Assembly (NCBI GenBank): GCA_026770585.1 | Contig: MU646597.1 | Location: forward strand, 28,721 to 39,804 | DNA: 11,084 nt | Direction of reading: 5' to 3' | Origin: Baffinella frigidus | Lineage: Eukaryota; Cryptophyceae; Cryptomonadales; Baffinellaceae | In this document: one piece after another, positions 1 to 7,370 of the stretch | Layout: each line of letters begins with the position of its first letter | Position numbering within the stretch: position 1 is the stretch's first letter | Notes under the pieces: model-generated | Told to the model about the DNA's origin: nothing | What the model saw: the letters and a program-made list of their open reading frames with translations, nothing else | Databases searched by the model: none | Made by a program: the position numbers and the translations under genes

Positions 1-58
1 GGGGTGTGGGTTGAGGGGTGAGGGGTGAGGGGTGAGGGGTGAGGGGTGTGGGTTGAGC
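1..58. repeat. Telomere-like G-rich tract at left edge
   Basis: This tract is made of GGGGTGA units flanked by GGGTTGA units. It is G-rich on the plus strand. At a true left-hand chromosome end the plus strand would be C-rich, so it is not a terminal telomere in this orientation. On the minus strand it begins with GTGCTCAACCC just after CTG (donor-like GT at 60-59), which resembles the starts of the telomere-like introns elsewhere in the window. I could not find a convincing exon next to it. Confidence 0.85.
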
Positions 59-700
59 ACCAGTAACACAAAGCTCTCCGTAAGGCTCATAGACTTGGTA
101 TCACTCAACTCAAGGCTCAAGGGCCGCATTTAGGACCTGTATCGAGAGTAATAACGAAGAAGATTTCACCTGCCACCAGCAACCCAAAGCGATTCATCTC
201 GGGTGATCCCCTGCAGTCTTTTTCACCAGGGATACACTCTCAAGTTCATCGTCTATCTATCCACCACCCTCGGAGATTCCTAGGCCCCTAGGGGGTTGCT
301 ACCGTAAGGGTCCTGGCGACCAAACAAACCCCTCCACTACCCGGATTTGGTTCAGTTCGGGTTGCTGGTGGTGGTCCATAATCAGAAGCTAGTGGGGGCA
401 TTTAAAAGATCTGCAAAAACAAATGTGTAGCATATTTTGCCTGTTCGGTCAGCGAGCGAGTAAAACCTGAGATTCGCAAGGTGTGAGAAAATGGTTTCAA
501 GTGTCTATTTATTGGTGGAACCGTTTTTGATCTGGCTTAGCCAAGGAGAAAAATGTGTGGGCAATTGCCAAGAGACTGACTGTGTGTTTTTACCATAACC
601 CTGACACCAAACCATTGGCCAAGCGTTGCGTCTCACAAAAACAGAAGGCAGCATCGTTGCCCAGTTACCTCGTAAGGCAGGGGTCGTCTATGGTAGGGCA
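59..700. other. No gene seen; contains one inverted repeat
   Basis: Apart from the inverted repeat at 173-371, I see no recognisable gene. Only short open frames occur, including one at 555-743 that runs into the G-rich minisatellite and looks incidental. Confidence 0.5.
173..371. repeat. Inverted repeat with CCACCAGCAACCC ends
   Basis: The 13-base arm CCACCAGCAACCC at 173-185 has a perfect reverse complement at 359-371. Shorter CCTAGG-type palindromes lie inside. The same terminal sequence bounds the inverted repeat at 8058-8271, so the two appear to be members of one MITE-like family with little conserved interior. No transposase is present. Confidence 0.7.
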
Positions 701-840
701 GGGAAAGGGTAGTACGGTAGGGATAGGTGTAGGGTCGGGGTAGGGTAGGGTAGGGTAGGGTGGGGTAGGGTAGGGGAGGGGAGGGGAGGGGAGAGGGGGG
801 TAGGGTAGGGGAGCGTAGGGGAGGGGAGGGGAGTGCTCGC
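700..840. repeat. TAGGG/GAGGG minisatellite
   Basis: This is a run of GTAGG and GAGGG units about 140 bases long with almost no C on the plus strand. It is compatible with G-quadruplex formation. On the opposite strand it gives open frames of Pro-Tyr-Leu repeats, which are low-complexity by-products rather than likely proteins. The looser phase around 865-920 (TAGGG, TAGGA) looks like decayed copies of the same unit. Confidence 0.85.
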
Positions 841-923
841 AGGTTTCCCGCCATGCCCAGATAGGGTAGGACAGGGCAATGGTAGGGGTAGGTAGGATAG
901 GGATAGTGTGTAGGGTACCACTG

Positions 924-1050
924 ACCCTCACGGGAGGAGCAAATCGTCGATTTTACCTTGCGAATTTCACCCATCGGAGGGGTCGGATCCGACCCCTCTG
1001 TAAGGTGAAACTCGATTATTATAATCGACGATGTGATCCTCCTGTGAGGG
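924..1050. repeat. Imperfect hairpin element with perfect palindromic centre
   Basis: Left arm about 924-976 pairs with right arm about 999-1050. Matching blocks include ACCCTCAC..GGAGGA, ATCGTCGATT and the TTTCACC blocks. The centre, 977-998, is a perfect 22-base palindrome around GGATCC. The element resembles a MITE or a long snapback hairpin. It encodes nothing recognisable. Confidence 0.85.
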
Positions 1051-1103
1051 TTGGTGGTAGTGGAGGTGTAGGGGTAGGTTATCACGACCATCGCAATTTC
1101 AGT

Positions 1104-1210
1104 ATCCCTTAAGTGCCCATGCCGTCAAATTTGACGGCCAAGAAGTCCTAGGCAGGTCCTAGGGCCCTACCGTAGGGCGTATGCGCCTACTGGCCACTTC
1201 AGGGATATGT
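1104..1210. repeat. Cluster of short palindromes
   Basis: It contains the perfect palindrome CCGTCAAATTTGACGG (1122-1137), CCTACCGTAGG (1166-1176) and several CCTAGG sites. An AAGTGCC-like start and a GGCCACTT end form loose outer arms. The part CTACTGGCCACTT (about 1187-1200) reappears at 7482-7494 next to the MYND gene. Confidence 0.6.
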
Positions 1211-1356
1211 CCTAGTAAAGCTTCCGATTTCTGTCTACCTCGGAATGCATGTGCACGGTTTGCCATCCACCTTAGCCCTCAAACTATATCTAGTTGTGGG
1301 TCTCCCCCAACGTCGATGAAAACACTGGACACCAACCAACATTGACCAATTTCCCG

Positions 1357-1440
1357 AGGCCCTGTAGGTCCTTTAGGTTTTAATTTCTCCCAACATATGC
1401 CAACGCCACGCCGTTCCGTAGAAGGGATCTGCCCGCATTT
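1357..1440 (-). repeat. Dispersed repeat, type A copy
   Basis: On the minus strand this reads as GATCCCTTCTACGGAACGG, then a GTTGG..ATATGTTGGGAG stretch, then AAAACCTAAAGGACCTACAG. The same unit occurs in plus orientation at 2187-2280 and 3961-4050. I recognise no known family, and it has no coding content. Confidence 0.8.
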
Positions 1441-1507
1441 CCGAAACGGGCAACGCCCCAGGAGTCTGCAGAGTGGGTCACAGAATCTCATCCGGAAGAG
1501 TATTCAG

Positions 1508-1589
1508 TTATGGGCTGGGCCTTGGGTTTGGGGTCTGGGGTTGAGGGTGTAGGGTCGGCAGGGTGTTCGGGTTGAGGTAGGGTGGTCAC
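1508..1589. repeat. Telomere-like tract at a putative intron start
   Basis: Degenerate GGGTT/GGGT units are G-rich on the plus strand. On the minus strand the tract starts directly after CAG|GTGACC (first donor base 1589), a good donor consensus, and continues as CCCTACCTCAACCC-like DNA. It is probably the start of an intron of the weak minus-strand gene at 1590-2037. No matching acceptor exon was found below 1508. Confidence 0.55.
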
Positions 1590-2037
1590 CTGCCATGCCC
1601 AGGATGTGCTTGGCCGGCACCCGCGGCAAGGAGGTCCTGGTTCCAAAAGGCAGGTACATTAGGGATCTCGGGCGTGAGCCTAACGTCGCGAGCCTCACCA
1701 ACGATCGACACTCGCTGGGTGCCGCTGGCCAACGAGCGACAAGCTTGTCAAGGTTGCAACCTTGTCAAGGTTGCAAGGTTGCAACATTTTCAGTGCCGTG
1801 TGCGCTGTCGGGGGTATAGCCGGTCTCTATGGCCCGGTGTGCGCATGCCAAGTACGAGTCCACCGACCGAAGGATGACCAGTGAATGCAGGCGGACGAAA
1901 TCATGGGGGCGCTTAGCAGACCAGTCTTTGCCGTCGGAACTCGGCGGCGTGTCCGCCCATTGAACTGCAACACGATAAGCGGCGTAGGCCACCCCCGCAG
2001 CAGCGGCACCAGCGCAAATGGTGGCAAGCGTCTTCAT
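1590..2037 (-). CDS. Candidate N-terminal exon(s) with hydrophobic anchor, unrecognised
   Basis: The ATG at 2037-2035 opens a frame that starts MKTLATICAGAAAAGV and stays hydrophobic and Ala-rich for about 23 residues, like a signal peptide or signal anchor. The frame runs to a stop near 1765. A second frame from about 1745 to 1590 continues towards a CAG|GTGACC donor, so a small intron or frameshift near the 17-base tandem repeat at 1744-1784 would be needed. An upstream in-frame ATG at 2145 would add 36 residues. The N-terminal style resembles the first exon of the MYND gene at 9132, but no zinc finger or other domain can be seen. I do not recognise the protein. It could be chance coding in GC-rich DNA. 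Confidence 0.35.
1744..1784. repeat. Tandem CTTGTCAAGGTTGCAA repeat
   Basis: CTTGTCAAGGTTGCAA occurs at 1744-1759 and 1761-1776, followed by a partial GGTTGCAA at 1777-1784. Each unit is itself partly palindromic (TTGCAA, GGTTGCAACC). It sits at the point where the candidate minus-strand frame breaks. Confidence 0.85.
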
Positions 2038-2186
2038 TTTGCAGGATTTCGTTCCTTCAAGCCAAGAACGTTTGCGGGAATAGATGTGGGACCAGGATGC
2101 CCGGACTTTCTTCTGAACCCCCCCTGCAAATTGCTGTTTGACCATCAATTTTACCCAGTTTGACCATCCTTCCAGGGAAACCAGTT

Positions 2187-2280
2187 CGATTCTAATGCTT
2201 TCTCTGCAGATCCCTTCTACGGAACGGCGTGTCGTTGGGCTATGTTGGGAGAAATTAAAACCTAAAGGACCTAAAGGATG
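2187..2280 (+). repeat. Dispersed repeat, type A copy
   Basis: This copy runs from TGCTTTCTCTGCAGATCC through TACGGAACGGCGTGTCGTTG and TATGTTGGGAG to AAAACCTAAAGGACCTAAAG. It is nearly identical to the copies at 3961-4050 (plus) and 1357-1440 (minus). The terminal CCTAAAGGACCTAAAGG is a direct repeat of CCTAAAGG, whose reverse complement CCTTTAGG ends the inverted copies. Confidence 0.85.
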
Positions 2281-2531
2281 AGCGGTTTAGACGGGTCTGG
2301 CGCGGTTCATACAGTTTTGCCTTGGGAGGCTTTTGGTGGTCACGTCCCCCCGGGGGATCCATAAAATCCATTTTAAAACAGATCCTGGTCGGTGCGGACC
2401 ACATCGATGGGCACGACGAGATAGAAGCATATCGGGTTTACATTGGGTTCTCCATGATCCTCGTGTGGGATGTTCAAAGGGAAACTCCTGGAAAGTTCGG
2501 TAGTTTCCCTACGGGGCCCTACGGGTTTAGG
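2281..2531. other. No gene or repeat recognised
   Basis: A 70-residue open frame at 2322-2534 ends in the adjacent palindrome and shows no domain. I see nothing else. Confidence 0.4.
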
Positions 2532-2609
2532 TAGGACCTACCTACCGTAGGCTGTAGGGCTCCTGGGACCAAAATGTCCTGGGATTTTGACCTACGGTAG
2601 GAGGTCCTA
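2532..2609. repeat. Inverted repeat carrying two CCTACNGTAGG cores
   Basis: The arm TAGGACCTACCTACCGTAGG (2532-2551) pairs with 2591-2609 with one single-base gap. Each arm holds a CCTACNGTAGG palindrome, and CCTGGGA appears twice in the loop. Confidence 0.85.
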
Positions 2610-2689
2610 GGCAACGCCGTAGGAGAAACTAATGAACTTTCCAAAGGTTTCGCGACTAATCCAGGGCAATTTCCAAAGCTTTAGAATAA

Positions 2690-2935
2690 TGGCGTTCTAA
2701 TTTCTCCAAACATATGCCGGACACGCCCTTACGTAGAAAGGATCTTGTGAGGGTATACCCAATTGCTCCATAAGCTCATAAGTATAGTGACAAAACGCTT
2801 TAGGTCCTTTAGGTTCTTCGAGCTCCCAACATAGGCGGACACCTGAACTGGTTCTTCAGAGAAGCCATGCTTCCTTTCGGAGCACATTCAGGCCCCCCGG
2901 TGCAAAGGAAAAGAACCTAAAGGACCTAAATTCTA
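2690..2935 (-). repeat. Dispersed repeats, type A fragment then type B
   Basis: Positions 2690-2750 resemble a minus-oriented type A unit (TAATTTCTCCAAACATATG). Positions 2803-2908 are a type B unit with AGCTCCCAACATAGGCGGAC, GAAGCCATGCTTCCTTTCGG and the CATTCAGGCCCCCCGGTGC end. A plus-oriented CCTAAAGGACCTAAA (2917-2930) follows, so the type B unit here is flanked by inverted CCTTTAGG and CCTAAAGG boxes. Confidence 0.75.
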
Positions 2936-3027
2936 AATCCTTTCTACCTACTGAAAAGCTCTAGAGGGAATTGGAGCCGTCGGTGTTGGAATCCAAGGTA
3001 GGTTACAGGATAGGGTGGGGTGCGACT

Positions 3028-3161
3028 TTCCAGTAGACGGAAGAGCGTGTTGTTGGGCTATGTTGGAACATTTGAAACTTCAAGGACCTAAAGTGAGGAT
3101 ACCCTTTAGCCGGTTTCTGCCGCAATCCTCTGCACCGGGGGGCCTGAATGTGCTCCGAACC
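3028..3161 (+). repeat. Dispersed repeat, diverged plus-strand copy
   Basis: It reads GACGGAAGAGCGTGTTGTTG and TATGTTGGAA, then AAGGACCTAAAG, then a GAGGATACCC..TTTAGCCGG segment that is the reverse complement of the end of the 4938-5090 copy. It closes with GGGGGGCCTGAATGTGCTCC, the reverse complement of the type B end at 2879-2901. It abuts the telomere-like tract directly. Confidence 0.75.
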
Positions 3162-3505
3162 CTTAAACCCTAACACCTGAAACCTGAACCCTAAACCCTA
3201 AACCCTAAACTCTAAACCCTTAACCCTAAACTCTAAACCCTAAACCCTGAACCCTGAACCCTGCTCCCTTAACTCTCAACCATAAACCCCCTCCACCCTC
3301 AGCCCTATACCCTACACCCTACAACCTAATCCCTAAATCCCAAATCCTTAACCTTAAATGCTAAACCCTGAACCCTAAACCTCAAACCCTAAACCCTAAA
3401 CCCCAAACTCTGGACCCCAAACCCCAAACCCCAAACTCCACACACCAGACCCCAAACACTAAACCCATCCACCCTGCACCCCGCTTCCTACACCCTAAAC
3501 CCAAG
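3160..3505. repeat. Long degenerate CCCTAAA telomere-like tract
   Basis: About 340 bases of CCCTAAA, CCCTGAA and CCCTTAA units occur, C-rich on the plus strand. They decay to CCCCAAA and CACACC variants after about 3400. This is the longest such tract in the window. Both flanks are repetitive and I see no exon on either side, so it may simply be an interstitial tract. Open frames here are low complexity. Confidence 0.9.
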
Positions 3506-3519
3506 AGAGGGTGGGGATG

Positions 3520-3890
3520 ATCAATGGATGGGGAGGCTGGCGGAAATCTTTTCAAATGTATCCAGAGGGGCGGAGGCGGAGGCGGAGGCGGGGTTATACC
3601 GTACGAAAAAGAGCAGGGAGCAAGGGGAAGGCGGGGGGGGGTTGATCCTTCAGGGAAAAGAGCGAGAATTGGTAAAGTGGAAAGAGCGCGGGAGAAGGGT
3701 GGGATTGACGCTGTGGGAAAGGCGAGGGGGGTCGCTGGGAATGTGGAAAGAGGGCTGGAGGCAGGGACTGTAGGCAAGATGAGTGGGAGGAAAGGAAAGG
3801 CGGGGGGAATCGATCCTCCCGTGGAAAGAGCGGAAATCGATATGGTTGGGAGATGGGCGGAGGCGGAGGTGGTGGGGATTGTATGAAAGA
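3520..3890 (+). repeat. Purine-rich degenerate tandem repeat with open frame
   Basis: The plus strand is strongly purine-rich and has an open frame from 3524 to 3886. The translated frame repeats a motif of about 20-22 residues beginning GG[VI]D and containing G/V-K..R..K/NVER, corresponding to a DNA unit of about 66 bases. GGAGGC hexamers occur at 3571-3590 and again at 3856-3867. It could be a Gly/Lys/Arg-rich protein, but the strand asymmetry and decay favour a minisatellite with an incidental frame. Confidence 0.55.
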
Positions 3891-3960
3891 GAGAGACAGA
3901 GCCGCCCTTTATCCCCTCTTCACGAGCGTCTGCACTGGAGAGCTAAACGCGATCCGAAAG

Positions 3961-4050
3961 CAAAAATGCTTTCTCTGCAGTCCTTTCTACGGAAGGGCGT
4001 GTCGTTGGGCTACGTTGGGAGCATTTAAAACCTAAAGGACCTAAAGGAGT
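3961..4050 (+). repeat. Dispersed repeat, type A copy
   Basis: A close match to 2187-2280: ATGCTTTCTCTGCAG, then TACGGAAGGGCGTGTCGTTG, TACGTTGGGAG and AAAACCTAAAGGACCTAAAG. Differences are scattered substitutions, so the copies are not very recent. Confidence 0.85.
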
Positions 4051-4353
4051 TGGGAGGAACAGGGGCAGGCGGAAGGTTGGCGAGGATAAGATGAGTGTGG
4101 AGAGAGGGACAGGGAAAGCACGAGTTTGAATCAAGAATGAAGGTGACTTCTCAGGAGGGTTCAGCGCTTGGAAGCGGAACCGCCCTAGGGGTATATGCAC
4201 TCTACATGTACAAGTCTGTTAGTGAAAGTCGGCTTGCCCCGAGGAAGTCGACTTGAAGGCCTTTTCTAGTAGCAAATATTCTAGGTTTTGTGGATGATTT
4301 TGTCCACCAAGTGGATAGCCGGAGCGCCCTCCAGCTTAGACATTTGTCCCCCC
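4051..4353. other. No gene recognised
   Basis: The first part continues the purine-rich composition (GGAGGAACAGGGGCAGGCGG). The rest is unique DNA with short open frames only. No domain, RNA gene or hairpin stands out. Confidence 0.4.
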
Positions 4354-4410
4354 TTCCCCTCATTCGCCAACTAGGCACCCCCTTTCCCTCATTCGCCAAC
4401 TAGGCACCTC
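4354..4410. repeat. Two-copy 29-base tandem duplication
   Basis: The core CCTCATTCGCCAACTAGGCA begins at 4358 and again at 4387, with a pyrimidine run before each copy. The copies are identical over 22 bases, suggesting recent slippage. Confidence 0.9.
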
Positions 4411-4554
4411 CGCTCAAGGAAGGGAACAGGAAGGCAATGGAGCAATTAGAGTGATCGGAGCTTTCTGGCTCTATGGGAAGGTTAAGGTGCCCATCAGAGA
4501 GAGACCACGTACTTAAAAAGGTCTCTCGCGGGGTGTATTTGAACATCCCACTAG

Positions 4555-5090
4555 TATCCTTTTGTTCCTTTACGTTCTCGAAGCTCCCAACATAGGCGGA
4601 CACCGGAACTTGTTCTGTAGGAAGGCCATGCTTCCGTTTAGGTCCTTTAGGTTCTTTTAAATCCTCCCACAACGGACCGTCCTTTAGGTCCTTGAGGTTC
4701 TTCGAGCTCCCAACATAGGCGGACACCGGAACTTGTTCTGTGAAAAGGCCATGCTTCCTTTCGGATCATATCCAGCCCTCCGGTACAGAGGATCGAAAAT
4801 AATTCTGCCGGTTTCTGCCAAAAGAATTTCATTCAGGCCCTTTAGGCCCTCTAGGCCCTTCAAGTTTTAAATGCTCCCAACATATGCCAACGACACGCCG
4901 TTCCGTAGAAGGGATCTGCACGATCGTAAAAAAGGCTCATCCTTTAGGTCCTTTAGGTTCTTCGAGCTCCCAACATAGACGGACACCGGAACTGGTTCTG
5001 TAGAAAGGCCATGCTTCCTTTCGAATCACATCAAGCCCCCCCCTGTACAGAGGATCGCGGCAGAACCGGCTAAAAGGGTATCCTCATCAG
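4555..5090 (-). repeat. Cluster of four minus-oriented type A/B repeats
   Basis: Type B units sit at about 4555-4655, 4676-4825 and 4938-5090, with a type A unit at about 4838-4922. Type B shares CTCCCAACATAGGCGGACAC, then CGGAACTTGTTCTG, GGCCATGCTTCCTTTCG and a GTACAGAGGATCG end. CCTTTAGGTCC/TCCTTTAGG boxes separate the units. A minus-strand open frame (4400-4726) is simply a translation of these units (KEPKGPK-like) and is not taken as a gene. Confidence 0.85.
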
Positions 5091-5236
5091 GCGTTTGAGT
5101 TAGGCCAAAGAGGCACAGGCCTCGCACACACACTCAGGATAAAGCAAGTCGGCTGAAGGCCCATAATGGTATCCCATCGTTCACCTCACAGCAGCTCCAA
5201 CCACGGATACCTCAGATGTCAAACCAAGAAAATGTA

Positions 5237-5339
5237 GAGGTTTCCCCCAATGTACGGAAGTCAGCAAAGTTAAGGGGGACATAAAGGTGGATGCGTTGAG
5301 GTTTCTTCCAATGTACGGAAGTCAGCAACGTTAAGGGGA
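5237..5339 (+). repeat. Two-copy 61-base direct repeat
   Basis: GAGGTTTCCCCCAATG..GGAAGTCAGCAA..GTTAAGGGG begins at 5237 and again at 5298, about 42 bases each with three or so mismatches. It includes CAATGTACGGAAGTCAGCAA in both copies. Confidence 0.85.
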
Positions 5340-5384
5340 ATCCAAGCGTCAGAAGATAGCAACAGCACAACAGCAAACTCCCTC

Positions 5385-5528
5385 GATCTGAAAATAGATT
5401 CGTAAAGCAACTCGTGCTGGTCCAAATTTTAAAACTCGGGGGCTTTTACAAAGAAAATGGAGTTTTCAAGACCCCGAGTTTTACTATTTGTACCAGCACA
5501 GGTTGCTCTACGAATCTAATTTCAGATC
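5385..5528. repeat. Hairpin (MITE-like) element, 144 bases
   Basis: The left arm starts GATCTGAAAATAGATTCGTA (5385) and pairs with the right arm ending at 5528. The arms are about 57 bases each with a small number of mismatches. Matching blocks include GATTCGTA, AGCAAC, GTGCTGGT and AAAACTCGGGG. The loop is about 30 bases. It has no coding content. Confidence 0.9.
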
Positions 5529-5624
5529 CTGTTACTACTCACCTGCACGTTCGAACGAGGGGATGTTTTTGTCAACTTCACAAAAACTTCGAGGCGAAGA
5601 ATTGGGAGTGGGGGGAGGGTGGAT

Positions 5625-5744
5625 TACAGGGGTACCTCGCTCACAAGAAACCGCCCCCCCCTAGGACCACCATAGGGCCCTAGGCATAGCCCTACTGTAG
5701 GTTCCTAGGGGGGGGCGGTTTCTTATGAGCGAGGTACCCCTGTA
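5625..5744. repeat. Hairpin (MITE-like) element, 120 bases
   Basis: Arms 5625-5664 and 5704-5744 match over about 40 bases with one or two differences: TACAGGGGTACCTCGCTCA, then AAGAAACCGCCCCCC, then CCTAGG. The loop contains GGGCCC, CCTAGG and CCTACTGTAGG (5691-5701). The near-identical arms suggest recent mobility or gene conversion. A relative of its TGGTACAGGGG end appears near 6370. Confidence 0.9.
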
Positions 5745-5818
5745 TGCGCATGCGGCACAGCAGACACGAAGTGCACGCGCCCGTCCCAAGCACCTCCACC
5801 AGGCAGACGGTGTGGAGC

Positions 5819-5960
5819 ATGGCCTTTCTGCAGGATCAGTTCCGGTGTCCGCCTATGGTAGGAGCTCGACGAACCTACAGGACCTAACGGAAGGTGTGCT
5901 TGCACGCGGTGGTCAGGCCGGCGACTTGCGTCCTTTAGGTCCTTTAGGTTCTTTCCGGGG
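5819..5960 (+). repeat. Dispersed repeat, plus-strand type B with inverted tail
   Basis: GTTCCGGTGTCCGCCTATG, GGAGCTCGACGAACC and ACAGGACCTAACGGAAGG match type B in plus orientation. A minus-type TCCTTTAGGTCCTTTAGG (5931-5948) follows, so the ends are inverted relative to each other. Confidence 0.75.
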
Positions 5961-6022
5961 CGTCAGGAGGCTGTTTCCCGAATTCCTAGGGGGGGGTAGC
6001 GTGTTCCTGTACATGAAATTCT

Positions 6023-6111
6023 CGATATGAAGGACACATACCGCCCTAAGGTCCTACAGTAGGGCTAGTCCTAGGCGCATAGGACCATCCTAGGGGCGGT
6101 GCGTGTATGTG
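6023..6111. repeat. Hairpin element, with a direct copy of its core at 6387-6441
   Basis: CACATACCGCCC (6035-6046) pairs imperfectly with the segment ending GTGTATGTG (6111). The core CCTACAGTAGGGCTAGTCCTAGG lies at 6053-6075. The stretch 6023-6076 is repeated in diverged form at 6387-6441 (GGACACGCACT, CCTACCGTAGGGCTAG), in direct orientation. Confidence 0.7.
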
Positions 6112-6385
6112 GGAGAAACCCCAGAAGTGGGTTCTTGTATTCGAAACACCCCGGTAGCGCTCGACCGCTCGAGATTGCCCACGCCCTCGAAACTCACATT
6201 GTCTGCAGCAGAGATAGTTGATGCACGCGTCCCTGCAGAAACGCACACACACCACAGTCACAACCCAGAGACGCAGACACATCCAGCAGACACATCCGAA
6301 GTCACAGCCACACTCAAACCCCATGGTGTACATGCCTGCACGTCCACGCCCCTGCTGGGTAAAGTCAAGTGGTACAGGGGTTCCT
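6112..6385. other. No convincing gene
   Basis: Overlapping open frames on both strands (6046-6333 minus, 6103-6414 plus) start inside repeats and have no recognisable domain. The CA-rich stretch around 6240-6310 explains the His/Thr-rich plus frame. Confidence 0.35.
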
Positions 6386-6451
6386 CGAAATTCAGGACAC
6401 GCACTGTCTTATAGAGTCCTACCGTAGGGCTAGTTCTAGGTGCAGATGACC

Positions 6452-6820
6452 ACCCTACAGGGATATCTGGGTTACACGAATCCAGAAATTAAGAACCCAC
6501 ACCAGATCTGGGGCCTGCCCACTCGAGGCTAGAAATGGGACCATTTTAAATGTGGGGTTATTAAATTTAGTACCAGTCACGGGCAGGTTTGGTCACGATG
6601 CTGGGGGAATTCCCCCAGTATTTTTTTATCTTCACTTGTAAAAGATGCTCTGTTTTAAAATGGTCCCATGTCTAGCCTCGAGTGGGCGTGTTCTTAAGTT
6701 TGTACCAGAGGGTTGACGAAATCTCGCGTTCGGTCAACTAGAAGGTACTAACTTAAGAAAGAAGACACCAGCCGAGGCTCGACCAAGGGTATTCTTGCAG
6801 CCCAGATATCCATGTAGGGG
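6452..6820. repeat. Nested hairpins inside a larger inverted repeat
   Basis: Outer arms 6452-6471 and 6801-6820 (CCCTACAGGGATATCTGGG-like) match at about 18 of 20. Inside them, 6517-6548 pairs with 6656-6687 over 32 bases with one mismatch. Within that loop is a perfect 18-base palindrome, CTGGGGGAATTCCCCCAG (6601-6618). A third hairpin pairs 6691-6706 with 6744-6759 (15 of 16), and a GTTGAC/GTCAAC stem lies inside it. The arrangement looks like one or two hairpin elements inserted into another. Confidence 0.9.
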
Positions 6821-7084
6821 CGGCTACGCGGGAGAGCTACATGTCATTTTACGCCCTGCGTCTTTCTATTATTTCCCCTTGAAATCGGCAAAAGTTGCCG
6901 GCAAGACCCACAAATAATTGACTTTGAGGATGCCGGTAACCGCGAGATATGCTTTCCGGTTGCCTAGATAAGACACCTACCCCTCCCCCGTAGGGTGTAT
7001 GTCCTCAACTTCGAGTAACCCCGGTAGTGCGCGCTCGTCCAATCGCCAACCCCATGTCTCCACACATAACGCCGCTTCCCGGGA
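6821..7084. other. No gene recognised
   Basis: Unique-looking DNA with only short open frames and a few weak GCCGG hairpins. I see nothing to annotate. Confidence 0.4.
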
Positions 7085-7175
7085 ATGCGGGTTTACGGTA
7101 TAGAGTTACGGATGAAGGTTGAGGGTATAGGATACGGATTGGGGTCTAGGATATAGGGATTACGGACGAGGACCC
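7085..7175. repeat. Strongly decayed telomere-like tract
   Basis: Units such as GGGTTTACGG, GGTTGAGGGTATAGGATACG and GGGGTCTAGGATATAGGG look like eroded TTTAGGG-type repeats, G-rich on the plus strand. The decay is greater than in the tract at 8783-8868, suggesting an older origin. Confidence 0.6.
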
Positions 7176-7213
7176 AGGCGCAGCTCGACTCTCTACGATC
7201 GAAGTATTGCCAG

Positions 7214-7354
7214 AAGCGACCGCCAGCGAGGTACTTGCACCCTACGGATTGCCTACGGTAGGAGCCCCCCTCCTACAACTTTTTTAAAAATTCGTAGGAG
7301 GGGGGCTCCTACCGTAGGCAATCCGGGCTGAAGTTCCTTGCTGGCGATCGCTTT
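7214..7354. repeat. Hairpin element with perfect 31-base inner arms
   Basis: 7246-7276 and 7294-7324 are perfect reverse complements over 31 bases (GGATTGCCTACGGTAGGAGC..), with a T/A-rich loop. Less perfect outer arms (AAGCGACCGCCAGCGAGG against AAGCGATCGCCAGCAAGG) extend the structure to 7214-7354. Each inner arm contains CCTACNGTAGG. Confidence 0.95.
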
Positions 7355-7370
7355 TTGCACGAGAAGGGTT

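Noticed and set aside
1-58. A chromosome-end telomere
   Set aside because: The G-rich strand points inward, the opposite of a true end; the same holds for the right edge.
60-130. An exon on the minus strand ending at the left-edge telomere-like tract
   Set aside because: A GT donor is in the right place, but every frame upstream meets a stop within a few codons or has no acceptor.
633-1091. A Pro/Tyr/Leu-rich 152-residue minus-strand frame
   Set aside because: It is a direct translation of the TAGGG/GAGGG minisatellite and the adjacent hairpin.
1838-1856. A second MYND finger suggested by C-A-H in the candidate minus-strand frame
   Set aside because: The partner cysteine is Arg and no further C-x2-C or YC motif follows in any frame.
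3382-3777. A Pro-rich 131-residue minus-strand frame
   Set aside because: It is the reverse of the purine-rich repeat and the telomere-like tract, so it is low complexity.
4400-4726. A 108-residue minus-strand frame with K-E-P-K-G-P-K motifs
   Set aside because: It is a translation of the type B dispersed repeats; similar peptides appear in every copy.
4555-5090. A CRISPR array
   Set aside because: The repeats are long, diverged, mixed in type and found in both orientations elsewhere. The context is eukaryotic and no cas-like gene is present.
5540-5560. A tRNA B-box-like GTTCGAAC
   Set aside because: No acceptor stem, A box or cloverleaf can be drawn around it.
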